Positions 24,376-38,000 of a DNA stretch of 64,000 nucleotides are shown here, piece by piece. Under the pieces are notes generated by a model. It was not told where the DNA came from. It saw nothing but the letters and a program-made list of their open reading frames with translations, and searched no databases. Position 1 is the stretch's first letter. Each line of letters starts with the position of its first letter. Source of the stretch: Petrolisthes cinctipes (lineage: Eukaryota > Arthropoda > Malacostraca > Decapoda > Porcellanidae); NCBI GenBank assembly GCA_033782935.1, contig JAWQEG010001320.1, positions 1 to 64,000 on the forward strand. The letters run 5' to 3'. Position numbers and translations under genes: made by a program.

Positions 24376-25552
24376 TACAGTGGTGAATGATTGATAGAAT
24401 GATTTTGCTTCAGCCAAGGAGGGATAACTGTACTGGAGTAGAGTTCACCCTGGCGTGAACGTCGACAAGGCGAAGAAAACCCACAATGGTAAACTAAAAG
24501 ATATATTACCATGGTAATATATATTTTCGTCTACAATGCACAGTCACGATCAAAAGACCTGCATCATGTAAATGAAAGTGAGCCATGTGAGTTAATATAA
24601 CGAACCAATATTACAGAGATCAATAGTTATAATGTGGCATAATGTTTTAGGCTGTTTCATTGGATGGTGTTGGAGGACTATAGGCCTAAATAAGGTATTG
24701 AGAGTGTCGGTACAAGAGAAACAGCCAGGGATATAATTATGTATGATAATTAAGCTTAATCTGATGTTAACTTGAAAATATTGCCAAGGACGATGGGTGA
24801 ATCCAGCCAGTTCTTACAAGTTAAAGGGATGAGTTATACTGTAAGGGCTTTAGCGCCTCTCAGACCCGAGCTACTAGTGACCTTTCCTCTCCCATTCCTT
24901 CCTCTTGTTACAGGGTCCTACTTTATTCTTTATTAATTCTAATACTAAGGATGCTTCCTATTATTGTTTAATTGTTTTACAGGAAGCAGCAGGCCTTCAG
25001 TTAACCCACACCAGATGACCCTTTTCATTGCGTAGGTTTTGTACACTCGCCAACTAAAGCATTACCATCTCACCGAGCGCTTCTTGCAGGATTACATAAA
25101 GGATAATAATGGAACAAAGACATTCATCGTAACAAAATTACAATATCCAACCAATAAAGCTGTAAACCTCTCGGGTACTTCAGTTTACGAGCCTGTGAAG
25201 TTTACGGTACCACTTGTTGTTCATTACATTTTTTGAGGGTCAGGCAACAGCAAAGGCAAAATTACCCACTCATGACTGTGCCTGGAAAAATGAAGAACAC
25301 AGACACTGTTCCCAATCCAAATAATGTCGATACATAAGGTAGGAAAGGTAGGAAAGTTGTAAGTTAGTGGGATTATAGAAGATGGGAGGTCAATTCATTA
25401 TTTAGGAGTTTTATGCAAAGAGCGAATTATCTTCTCGCGTTAACCTGGGATTGAATAGACTGCCACTTTGGCTATGAAAGAACATTGCTTTTCTTGTGTT
25501 GTGGAACCCAAGGTAGTGGATGTGGATGTAGAAGATGTGGTGACAACACTTT

Positions 25553-25695
25553 TGTTGGTGGACATATAAAACAGACACACTTCAAATGGGGCCCCTTATC
25601 AAACATGGAATAGGACGCACCTCAACATACGTCTCATCCTATACCCTATGCTTAATGAGGGCCCCTGTTTCAGATGTGTCTATTTTATATGTCCG
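25553..25695. mobile_element. Palindromic MITE-like element
   Basis: The arms GGACATATAAAACAGACACA / TGTGTCTATTTTATATGTCC and GGGGCCCCTTAT / ATGAGGGCCCC are inverted around a short loop. No clear target duplication found. Confidence 0.55.
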
Positions 25696-27012
25696 CAACT
25701 GTACATTGTTAGCTGAGAAATCAGTAAGTCAGAGAAAATATTCATAATCATCGTTGAAGCATTTGAAGCTGAGTAATACTTATGTCGGTTCATATTACTA
25801 TAAATGATGATATCACACTTATGCTAACTTAGGCCACCATATAATTTGAGGCTGCACAAATTAGTATAAAACTGAAGAGTAATTACGTGGTAGTATAGTA
25901 CATTTTTTTTTTTTTTTTTTTTTTTTACTAGAGAAAATGCACCGAATACCATCTAAGATTCTAAGTCATTATGAGCATCTATATACTATTTGCGTACATT
26001 CCAGTATTCATAAGTTGCAGATAAGTAATTAGTTGTATAAAGTTTCGTGTACTTTATCTTGGATTTCATTATTACACGCACCGAAAACAAAAAATAGATG
26101 AGATAGCCAGTGCATCATCACCAGGTTAAGAATAAATGGAGAATAGAATATTTATTGAGTTGAATAATATATGATGGTATATTTTATTGTAAACGGTAAA
26201 CTGTCTTACTTAGGATTCAGCGCCTGAGTCACGTCAAAAGGTTTCCAGTAGTCGTGTAGGGAATATTCTTTCTCTTGAATCATCACTCAGCTTCTCTGCA
26301 TGGACGCCTCCGACTGTTCTTTCTGATCACTCTTAGGAAGCCAAGCCTATCTCTTTCTCCTCTTCACTTGACCCTTCTCTCCTACTCTTTCATTCGTGCT
26401 TGCTGTCTCTCCTTTCTCCTTGTCTCTCTAGTGGTATATTGTCTTTCTGGCCAAGCACAGTTGTCTTTGTTCCCCTTTTAATGTGGACGTCTTCAGTTGT
26501 TATTCCTGATCACCCTCGTATCAAGCTCGGCTCGGCGCTGGAACTGTAATGAGGTTCCAAGCAAAAGGTTTCACTTTATATAAGAGCCATTCACTGCAGC
26601 GCACCATCTTAGTAAAGACACCCATTACACTGAGTGCCAGTACCTAACCAACCAACCACACTCATCCTGGCTTAGGCGCCATATCCGGAGCGTGTGGGGG
26701 GATTGGAATGGGGGGGAGGGGGCTTAGCGTGGGAGGTGGGGATTGAAAGGAGGAGAGTACTATATAGACAAGAGCTATAATGTCTGCCCACCGGGGACAG
26801 ATAATTTATAGAGGCATCATTGAATACCAGAATTAATACTATCAGTCTAGGAAACTATTAGGAGTCTTCAGTGAAGGACTGAGAGTTTAATGAAATGGTA
26901 CGGTAATAGAAGCAGAAGGAAAACATTTAGTATTTTTCAAAGACAGATATGGTGTAAAGTGAAAAGGAGGTTAATAAATAATAGATGCTTTGGATAACAT
27001 TTGGTGGTCTTC

Positions 27013-27112
27013 AATGAGGAAAAGAGTGCAGATTAAAATGAGGAAAAGAGTGCAGATTGAAATGAGGAAAAGAGTGCAGGTTGAAATGAGGAAAAGAGTG
27101 CAGATTGAAATG
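27013..27112. repeat. 24-bp tandem repeat, four units
   Basis: AATGAGGAAAAGAGTGCAGA plus four bases, repeated at exactly 24-bp spacing from 27,013, 27,037, 27,061 and 27,085. Because 24 is a multiple of three, one minus frame gives an 8-residue repeat (CTLFLIS-like). No spacers, so not a CRISPR. Confidence 0.85.
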
Positions 27113-29483
27113 GTGGATAATGTGTGAATTTTTACGACATTTTTACCAAGGCGAGCCTCGTATCTGGCAACTAGTGATAAGATCCTGAAGCTCTCCATCC
27201 CTTAGTTAAAAATGGGAAATAGGATGAATGAAGATGGGGTTAATAAAATTATATGGTGTCTCTTTTTCTCTGTCACTCGGCTCTTTTGAACTGGTTAACG
27301 AGAGTTTATAAGAAAAATCCAATGCGCCTTCGAGTGTAATAACTTCGGTACAGTCACTCTCTTATAAAGTTCTGTCACCTTTCTGGTATATATTTTGGTG
27401 GTAAACTCTGAGAATAATATTGTCTTGAATGAGGAGTGATATTCTATTTTTTCTGACTGACTGTAAACTCTGGGATGCCACCTTACCCCAAAAATCATTC
27501 TCTGTAATTTATACTGAAACTTAATGCTTATTATTCTAGTCACTAGTGCTACTGTAATGTACTACGATTCATGCATGCCCAGAAATCAAAATTGGTGTAA
27601 ACATATTATTATTATTATTATTCCATAAATCTTTTTGTGTATATATATATATCCTCTTTGCAACTCTTTTTGCTTAAACAGATTCACAGCCGCTGATTCC
27701 CGTTGTAAAGATTTAACAAACTTTGATAATCTGTTTCCTCTTCTAGCCTGCACTTTCGCAGTACTGTTTATACATGTGTTTGATCCTTTCCATGATAACT
27801 CTTCTCCAGTCGAACAACAAAACCTTTTCTTTCTTAATTTTTAATTTCCCTCCTTTAAAGCTACATACACAGTGGACAGTGTGGTGATGCAAGTGTGGTG
27901 GCAGGGGCGGTGGTATAAAACAGTGTGTGTGTGTGTGTAGGACGGGACAGGAGGTGGGTAATGAAAAATGAGCTTTGAGAGGAGATAACACCGGATATGT
28001 CGTGTGTTCGGCTCTCCCCTCTTAGTGACTCCGGTGGTGGCCGAGGGAGAGGACTCTTCTTTGTTGTGGAGGACCTATGCTCTAATCGACCTATTAGATT
28101 TTGAGTTATACTGCACGTGAAAGAAGAATTGTTGAAGAAGAAAGAAGATACCGTAATACGAGAGAAAATATTATAAGAGAGGAGGGACAGCAAGCAGGAA
28201 GGAAGTAAAAGGAAAGGAGGGACAGTTGAAAAAGTGAAAGGGAGTGTTTCGGGTACGAAGAAGCGCCCAAACCCATACAGTACTATCTCACCACTGCAAA
28301 CAACATCCCACTACAAGGAAGGAGAGCTGATCACCGAGTCTTTGTTTTAATTCTCAGTTCGTTTACATGTGTCACGCTGAACAACGTTGATAATATAATA
28401 CTGAAGAAGGCACCACGTAATAGGTAAGTCATATTCACGTATACTTTATTTTATTTTTTTTAACCTGGCGAAAATGTATAAAATGTATAATTATGAACTT
28501 GTTTTAGAATACATCAAGAATTCAAGTGATATCTGACAACCCTCTCGAGTTTCCGGTAAAGGGCAGCTTTTCTTCGTGGAGAGGGGTTGTGTATCGTTCG
28601 TTTTTTATTCAAGATAAATGCCGTGTAGCTGTTGCCTGCTATTCGAACAATCCTATAAGGTGTGAGGCAAGAGTATAGGCCATTCGCGGAAAAGAGGAAC
28701 TCTGATTGTTATGGAAAGGGGAAGTGCAAGAGGGAATTAAAAAACCGTGAAAATTAGTGTAAAAGCAGTCTACTGTTTACCTACCGTTAGGGGATGTTGC
28801 CTGAGAAGAAGTGAGTAATACTTTAAAGACTTTGGCTACCTTTCAGACCCAAGCCACTCCCTTTACTCTCTTCAGCTGTCTTTTTTTTTTTTTTTTTTTT
28901 TTTTAACTTGGTGCCTGGTGTCCCCCTCTGTCTCCTTCATTGTGTTACAACATCTTTCTGGCAAAGTACAATTTTCTTTCTTCCCTTTAATAATCTATTA
29001 ATCTCCTAACGATTGTTGTTGTCTAACAGGTATTTCCTCTGGCCTTGGGCTTCCCCTTTTCTTAATATCTGGTTCAGGGTTGATTTTATTTACACATCTC
29101 ACTTTGGGCTTCCCCCCCTCCCCCTCCCCCTTACTTGGTTTGTTTGTTTTTCTCACTTTTTAATTTCCCACGAGGAGACATTATGTAGATGCCTTTAGTT
29201 CTCATGTATACTGCATTATAAAATAAGTATAAAAATAAAAATTTTAGTACAATATCTGTAAGTATATATATTCAACTTTCCCTCCTTTCCACCTATGTCC
29301 TTCGTGGTTGCTGTCCCTCCTCTCTATCTCCTCCTTACGCTGCAGGATCTTCCAATAGTATACGGTACCTTAATATTCAGTTCGTATTAAAGGTTAAAAT
29401 CAACGAATTACATTATCTAAATATAATTTTCTCAACGAGTAATTTTTTTGACAGATAAATGTGGAAGCTTGTTTGTATAGCTG

Positions 29484-29551
29484 ATGATGGCGATGTTGGT
29501 GCCAGTGTTAGTGTGTGTGCTGGTGCAACCTTCCCTTCAACACAACCGCAG
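29484..29551 (+). CDS. Signal-peptide exon (plus receptor)
   Basis: Two consecutive ATGs begin MMAMLVPVLVCVLVQPSLQ, a hydrophobic leader. Ends CGCAG|GTAATA in phase 2. The first ATG is chosen as start; either is plausible. Confidence 0.75.
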
Positions 29552-30014
29552 GTAATATAATTATACACACTATATCCTTTTGTTCTGTTGCCATAGCCGA
29601 AAAGGTACCAGCTCCCCTATTAAATTTCTCGGATTTTTCGGTCAATGTAATGCAATCAAAGATAATTTACGAAAAAAATTAAACAGCTCGATATTTTTTG
29701 CAACTTATAAACACTTAAATGTACACGAACCATGTATTTAATAACTAAACACTATAGTAGCCCCACCCACCCCTTATTTTTTATTGTTACAGGTCTGTCT
29801 GTCCCTGCTCAGTTCTCAATTCTTCAGACATGTACTCTTCTCTGGAAGAGTTTATAGAAACAACAAGTACAATGTATTACCAACTCAACTGTTGCAAGAG
29901 TCTTGTCAACACTACTAACCAGTCAGATATTAATATAAATTGGTGAGTATATTATTTCATTCTACCTAATTTTCTGTCTTCATCAAAATTTCCCATGCAG
30001 TTGCGTGGTGATAA

Positions 30015-30050
<36 letters not shown>

Positions 30051-30604
30051 TTTTTTTTTTTTTCCTGGTATGAGACAGTTGAGGACTAAAGGTAAGAAAC
30101 CCGCATAATGTGCTCTCCTGTGATATAAAAAACAGAGTGAAAGAGGTCTAAAGTGACGTATAATATTATTTTGGAGGCACAGCTCAGTTACCTTTCTTCC
30201 CCAAGCAACTCAGAATAGTAATCCTAATAATACTGTCGTTCTTTTAAAATATATATGTATACTCATGCAGTAACAAAAACCCTCCCTTTCATCAATATTT
30301 TACTTGATCGTTCTACTCGTGCTGCTGACTAATGCAAGAGTTAACCAAGACTCTAAAAATGTATTATATTGTATACAATTGGTCAACTCCAGCTTTCTCT
30401 TACTCCAAACGCGTCTAGACATCGCCAACGAAATAGTATTTTTTTATTAAACCTTTCTCGCCCTATTTATTTCACTGGAAAGGTCATTAACTACCTCCTT
30501 GCCTTGTGAGTTCACCCTCCTTTAAAAAAAGAATATAATAATATTAGTAATAATATTTCAGCATGCAAAAAAATCATATCCATAGGCGTAGCCATAAACG
30601 TACT

Positions 30605-30661
<57 letters not shown>

Positions 30662-31190
30662 CTTGCGTTTCCATTGGCAGGTGGTATAAGGGAGTGAGGT
30701 TCCCCTGGGGGCGTGTGATGAGTAGCTTCAGACTTGGTTACTGTGGACGAGACTCACGAGAGAGCCTGGAGAGTGATGGAGTAGTGTTGGAAGATGAGGG
30801 ACAATTCCTGTGTTCCCTTTCATCTGCTTCCACTGGCCTCGTCCTCCTCAACAAGACCTTCACCCTCTGCGTTAATAGTAAGTTATATATACACCTACTG
30901 ACAGAGTAAAGGGGTAGGTTTATAAGACAGCGGTGAGAACAGCTATGTTATATGACTAGGAAAAAATACTGCAGGTGGACGAGTTGAGAGATGCTGCATG
31001 TGATTTTCGTTGAGAGAGACAAAGATTGAATGGATTAGGAATGCGTACATTAGAGGAACAGTACAGGTGGTCGATTTGGAGGTAGAGTGAGGGAGCCTTG
31101 ATTGAGCTGGTGGGGGCATGTTCAGAGGAGTGATGAAGGGTATATTGGGAAGAAGATGCTGAGGATGATACTGCACTTTTAATAGTATGT

Positions 31191-31222
<32 letters not shown>

Positions 31223-32017
31223 CTACTCCTCCTCCTGCTGCTGCTGCTACCACCCATTTTTATGATTATTATTATTAGCATCATAATCCATGATTATTAG
31301 CATCATGACTCCAAAAGACTTTATTCAACTAAAGAGAAGGCAATATCAGTCAACAAGAGGTTAACGAGAAAAAATTCCTTGAAAAAATACCGATCATTAT
31401 TATTATATATTCATCAGGAAACGACGAGTTACGTGGCCCTCCCATCAAGTCCAGCAGTACGGGAGACTCTTGGGCTTTACTAGGGGAGGAGGTGACCTTC
31501 CAATGTTCAGCCTTTGTGGGACGTCAAGCCTGTGGAAAGGACTCAGCCATGACACTGAGAGAAAACCTTAAATGGATCAAGGAGACACAACCTGGAGTGT
31601 GGGTGGATGCTAATAATTTGACCAACACCAATATCACAGTGCTAAAAGAGGAGTGAGTTTTATTATCATCGTATATACCATTTTATATATATTAACTGAT
31701 TGGAAATATTTTTCATAATTAAAATTATCATTAATCTAAATAGAAATATATTGCTTTACATGTCATTTGATTTATTGACCATACAGGTATTTTTACATTA
31801 TGTTCCTGTTACATTAACATTATTGATAGTATTGTAAGGATATCAAAGTGATATAATATATATTGGTGCGACAGGAAAGGTACTGTAAGGAGTGAGTTAT
31901 CAGTGAGTGAGGTACAGCGAACACACTACGGCAGATACAGGTGTACCATAACAAACCGTCAAGGATCAGTTCATCACACACTCACACTCAAACAAGGAGG
32001 TGAGCTCATTCTTCCAA

Positions 32018-32066
<49 letters not shown>

Positions 32067-35000
32067 TAATTTGAATTTTGGGTTGAAGCAAGGGTGTGTG
32101 ATGACCCCATGGTTGTTCAGTGCATATATGGATGGAGTTATGAAGGAAATACAGGGAAGAGCAGTGGATGTTGGTATACCTCTGATAAGGGTAGAAGGGA
32201 GTGAGTGGAAGTTGCCTGTGTTGCTGTTTGCTGACGATAGTTCTGTTGAGTGACGACGAGTGTGAGTTACAGGGTTTGGTGAATATGTTTGGAGATGTGT
32301 GAGAGAAACGGAACCTGATGGTAAATGTGGTGAAGAGCAAAGTTATGGTTTTTGGAAGTGGTGCAGCCACAGGTGTAAGGTGAGGTTGAATGGTCAGGTT
32401 ATGGAGAATGTCAGCTCATTTAAGTATTTGGGCAGCGTGATGAGTAAAGATGGGAGTTTAGAGGATGAGGTGCAGGAGAGGGTACAACAGGGAAAGAGGG
32501 TTGTAGGAACGCTGAAAGCAGTGACAAGGACTAGGGCGATAAGTATGGAAGTAAAGAAGACTTTACATGATAGTGTGGTAATCCCAACACTGACGTATGG
32601 GACGATGACGGAGAGACATAAAGCAAAAGTTAGAGGGGTGGAAATGAGTTACCTGAGAAATGTATGTCGTGTAATGTGGAGAAATAGACTGACGAATGAA
32701 GAAGTACGTGAGCGATGTGGTGTGGATGTAGATATGCTGGAGTGTGTGAAAAGGAACACCTTGATGTGGTTCAGTCATGTGGAGCGTATGGGGAGCGAGA
32801 GGTTGGTTATACCTGGAGCAACTGATTCCTCCAAACTATTTCAAACAAAAGCCTACCATTATTTCTGTTATCCTATAGTTTTGTTTCCTGGCATACTTTG
32901 AAGGAATTAAGGCACTCCAATGTACCAAAAGTATTCTATCCTCTTAAGTGGGATTTATTTTATTTTGTTTAAAGATATGCATTTTCTTTTGAAGTTTTAT
33001 TCGGTTTTCTCTTAAAGTTATAAAGTTTATGGGGCTTTCTTTAGAAGTTATGAGGTTTTTTTTATCATTATGTGGGTTATTCTTTTAGGAGATTGATTGA
33101 CTGATATTAGGAGCCGCAACGCTTAGTGGTATCGTACAGGTCATTGTACATTCTTCTAGAATGTGTTACAAGGTTATCTTATTTATCGTGTATATTCCAA
33201 GCTGTGTGAATTACATTAGCAAACACTTGGAAAAACAGAAGTCATAAATTTGAATACTTATTATAGATTTCATCTCTGCCTTCAATACAATACATCCTCA
33301 CATTTTACTGAATATATTGATAGGGATAGATGTTAACTGTTATATTTTGAAGTGGATATTCATCTTTTTAACTCAGACCACAGTGTACTAATTATGTTAA
33401 CTCCTTATATATTATGTTAACTCCAACAAAATTGTTACAACACAGGAGCACCCCAGGGATGTGTTATGTCCCATGTTTTGTACAGCCTATATATAAATGA
33501 CTGTAGAAGTTTATATAGTAATTGTACCATATTAAGTATGCTGATAACACAGCTATTACGGGGAAAAATTTAAATTATGATTGTGGAGACTATATCACAC
33601 AGGTTCATTATTTTGTTGAATGATGCACCACAGTCAGTCTTCTTTCCCTCCTCGATCCTTATACAAACGTTTGAAGTTGTGTGGGCAATTGTTTACCATA
33701 ACCGTATCTCCGGTTCATTTTGATTTCAGTTCCTCCTAGTGAACGAGTGGCCCTTGCATATCGCAGCGCCATGGTGGTGATGGTAGCTGCTGCACTGTGT
33801 TTCACCATCACTACCGTCGTGTGGCATCGCTGTCGCCTCGCCTTCGCATTTTACTTCCGTGGGCGAGTGACTAAAGGCATCAAGATAGGTACAGTTGGAC
33901 AAGTAAAAAGTGCAACAAAAATCTGGCTGTATATGGCAAAATCTTCACCACCACTCAAAGTTCAGCCAATCACGTTTCACCTTACATTGGCTTTGGGTTC
34001 CCAGTGATTCATTCATAAAGATACGAGGGCATATTACCAAAGAACTGCCAGGTGTTGCCATATACAGCCACATTTTTCTTGCATTTTCTACCTGCTCAAC
34101 TGCACGTCTATTCTTATAGCTTTTACTTTTATCGTGGCGAAAATACACCTATTCCTTCCTAAGTAATGTGACTTTAGATTCGCATTTTGTGTACATTTAA
34201 TTTTTTTTAGGTTGCAGATAAGTACTGTACAGTCGGCGGCAAAAGTCCTGTCGCCTCACTTGCTTCACCGAGGCACGCAATGTTCATAGACTCGAGATTA
34301 TTAGGTGTAGAAAACATGCGTATTTCTCGAGTCCATGAACACTGTGCGTCTTGGTGAAGCAGGTGAGACGACACGACTTCTGCCGCCGACTGTACAGTAC
34401 ACCCACTGACTATCAGTGCTTCGGTTTTACACGTCACGGTTTCATGGTTCACTGTGAGGAGTCAATACATTAGTCCGTGGGTGTACACACTGGGGGTCAA
34501 TAAATCTGTCCTGATCCAAAACACAATATGAATCTCTACTAACTGCAGTGATTCGGGAGGAGTGGGATACGAGGTTGGTAGAGATTCATGTTATGTCTCG
34601 GATCAGGACAGAATTATTAACCCCAAGTTATTATTATCCCTCCCTCAGCCAGCCACAATATAACTGAAACATCTGCAGTTCCAACAACAGAGGGTATGTG
34701 GCGATTTGTGTTTCCAAACAACCGAGTATTCAGTCTTGTTGTGTCTGGCTGAGGAAACGAATTTTTGTCCACCATAATAATTATTATATCATATCCCAGC
34801 ATAAGTTCTTCCTGTCCCCCTCTCTTGTCTTCCCTGCACTTTACATTCATTACCTCACTAAAGACCGCCTAATGTCTTTCCAGACATTTCTTATTCATAA
34901 CCATACAACCTAAAAAGTAATCTACTTGGCCTGTGTTAAATGTGAAGTGTTATTTATATACAAGGGCCAACTGTAACACATTAAAAGTGTAGCAGCGATT

Positions 35001-38000
35001 ATATGAGTAGTACTGTACAGTACATACTTCGATACTTTACCCTCGAAATATGATAGTTGAGCTCCATTTTATCCAACATCATAACTGATTTGTCATAATA
35101 AACAAAGAACAACCATACACAGCTTGAAATGATTGTAAGTCTGACATAAATAACCGAAAGTAGGTTACTGTACTGCGCAGGTGGGACATCTACTACTACG
35201 TCGTGGATAATGAAGCTGAGAGCAAAGCTAAATATAGTATCATTATTATCATCAGCATCACTTACTTCCGATACTGTAGTGCGTAGTAGCGAGTTTGTTG
35301 TTGTTGTTGTTGTTGTTGATGTTGACATGCCTTCCCTCTGGCCTGGCACCTGGGTGATCTCAACATCCGGCACCTGGTACACGATCCCCACACGATAAAA
35401 TTATAGAGGATGTTTGTCACCACGTCACTAACAACAACACACACTATCTTGTCCACCCATCATCATTTCTCTGTAATACTTATCTACCCTTTTGGATGAT
35501 AATGATGTAGAACCTGTATCCATTTTATTTTTATCATATTTTTGTACCTGGGGAAAATGTACAGTACACCTACTCCATTATTTAATTTCTTGGCCTTATT
35601 TGGTATATGTTATGCAATTCATGACCCTTAAAATAAGTTCAGCATAACAAGCATAGTACCGTATACATTTTAACACTTGGAGAAAACTGAAGGGTAGGAG
35701 GGACAGCTAACGAAAGGAATGGGATCGACTCCCTCCAAAGGGCTTTCAAATCCTTAAAATAAGTTCAACACAACAAGCATAGTATACATTTAAACACCTA
35801 AACTAAAGTATTATCCCGAAGGAACAACTGAAACTATCAACAATCATAGTAAATACATCAACAGTCTATTGGGACACTTGAAACCAGTTAGTGCCATAAT
35901 CGTCTTTTAAGGGGACAGTACAGTGGAGGTAAATCTGACGCAACTGATTCCCCCAAACTATTCCAAGCAACAGAATACAATTATTTTTGCTAATCTGGCC
36001 CTGATTCCTGGCATACTTTGGAGGACTCGAGTGGCTTTCATGTACCAAAAGTATACTATTCCCTTATTTGGTAACGCTATATAGTGTGGAAACAAGACAT
36101 CTAGAAGCGACTGTACACATTGCAATATTTTTATTTATCTTTGCTGATGTTTATCTGTGCAAAACTTGTCAGAAGATGGACAGGTGGACTAATGGTGTGT
36201 GTATCGCTGTGTGTGTGTGTGTGTGTGTGTCAGAGGACAAACTAATGGTTTGTGTATGTGTGTGTCTGAGAACATACTAATGGTTTGTATATCTGTCTGT
36301 GTGTGTCAGATGATGGACAGGTGGACGTATTGGTGGTACATGGTGACTCGGCCACATATTGGGTTGGGTCTGTGTTGTTACCGGTGTTGGAGGACACTTA
36401 CCATTACAACTGCTTCCTCCCACAAAGGGATATGCTCGCTGGTGACCGTGAGTATACTTATCCATATACCTAATCCCGATTGCTTTCTTAGTCATCCAAC
36501 CTTAGATGCAGGTTTTTGTGGGTGGTGATGATGCCCAGATATGATGAATGTGGTAGCGTTGAATGGCCGATGTCTTCAAAGATACGAGGTGTATTCAAGA
36601 GATAGTCTCTCTCATTTGTTTTGAGGATTTTATTGAGATTTATATATTCCTTGTACAGTTGCCTCCAAAATTTTCGAGACACTCCCTGCTAGACCAAGGA
36701 GGCGTCTGGCTAGCGGAAATGTGCATGTTTTGAGCGGACGAGCAAGCGAGCTCCCGTTTGCAACGCTGACGCCTGGCCGTGAAGCTTCAGTTCAAGGTTT
36801 GCTTCGCCTGTTAAATTCCTCTTAACAAATATATATTTATGTAAAGAAGTTATATTTACTGAGAACCTATAATGCTGTAGATGATGTCACACCAACAGAT
36901 AGTAATATGCATGGTCAGCTCCATAATAATATTTAGACGTAAACCATGATGGGCAAGGGCCCAGGCTGGGCTTGCATAATCCATCACTGGTCGGATATAT
37001 TATTTGTACAATGAGGTTGTGGTTTCTTTGTTGTGTCCAAATGTTGTGCTGGCAAGTGATCTGAGGGCTTTAAGTATTTGCATGCATTTGTTTTTGATGG
37101 TTGTGATAATTATGTTGTTTGAATGTCAAAGATGTGTTGTTGTTGTTGTTGAAGATGTGTTGTATGTTATACCAAGTATTTTGGGTTTGTTTGTTAATTG
37201 TCATATATATTAACAAAATGATAAAAATGAATAAGCAAGAAATTGTACCGGATGGTTTTCTGGGAAGTCTTTATGCCTTATTACTGATGGATGATGCAGT
37301 TATCGTGGCTACGTCACATGAAATGTGTATGAAAAAATTAAGTATAGTGTCGAAATATTGTGAGCAATATGGGATGAAGATCAACGAAAACAAGACTAAA
37401 TTCATGGTAATAAATAAGGAAAAATGTGACGAGAAACCCTTAGTAGCTAATGATCATGTGATAAGGTACAGTGAGAAATAATGTTATCTAGGTGCGTGGT
37501 TTACCTATGATGGTAAACCAGGCTCAGGACATAAGTTACATAAGGCAGCAAACGAAGCATGTGTTAATAAGTTTGCCGTCTTTTGTACCGTTAATACAGA
37601 AATGCCTTTTATTCATAAGCGCAAGGTGTTTGAAGCAGCATTAAACTCAGGTTTACTGTACAGCTCCGAAACTTTGTTTAGTGATAATCTAAAGCATCTG
37701 CTGAGTCAGTATAATAAGTTGGTAAAGTGTTTGCTCGGGGTTCGAAAGGACACCAGCATGAATTTGTGTGTTGTCGAGTCTGGAGTAAATAATTTAATGT
37801 CTGAAATAATCAAAAGGAGGAAAGGATTTATGGAGAGAAAGTTTCGAAATGTGGACACGGAAGAACCTTTTCATATTGTGTATAGGATATGTAATAATGT
37901 AAATACTCCAGGCGTCAGATATCTGAATGAAGCTACACAACTTAATCGCAATATTGATCAGGTACATACAACTCATACGTGAAATTATAAGAAATAAGCC

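Larger units (their letters stand above)
23204..24797. repeat. Large palindrome, right arm
   Basis: Reverse complement of the left arm (20,053-21,577). It carries about 330 bp absent from the left arm (24,206-24,533), part of which is a MITE at 24,206-24,375. Confidence 0.85.
24798..29483. other. No gene recognised; region 5' of the plus-strand receptor
   Basis: Holds four or five copies of the dispersed repeat (24,840, 26,220, 28,150 minus, 28,825, 29,270), a hairpin element (25,553-25,695) and a 24-bp tandem (27,013). The receptor promoter and 5' UTR should be near 28-29.4 kb, but I see no decisive core-promoter signal. Confidence 0.4.

Noticed and set aside
27013..27112. Regular short repeats resembling a CRISPR
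   Set aside because: Head-to-tail 24-bp tandem with no spacers, in eukaryotic DNA.
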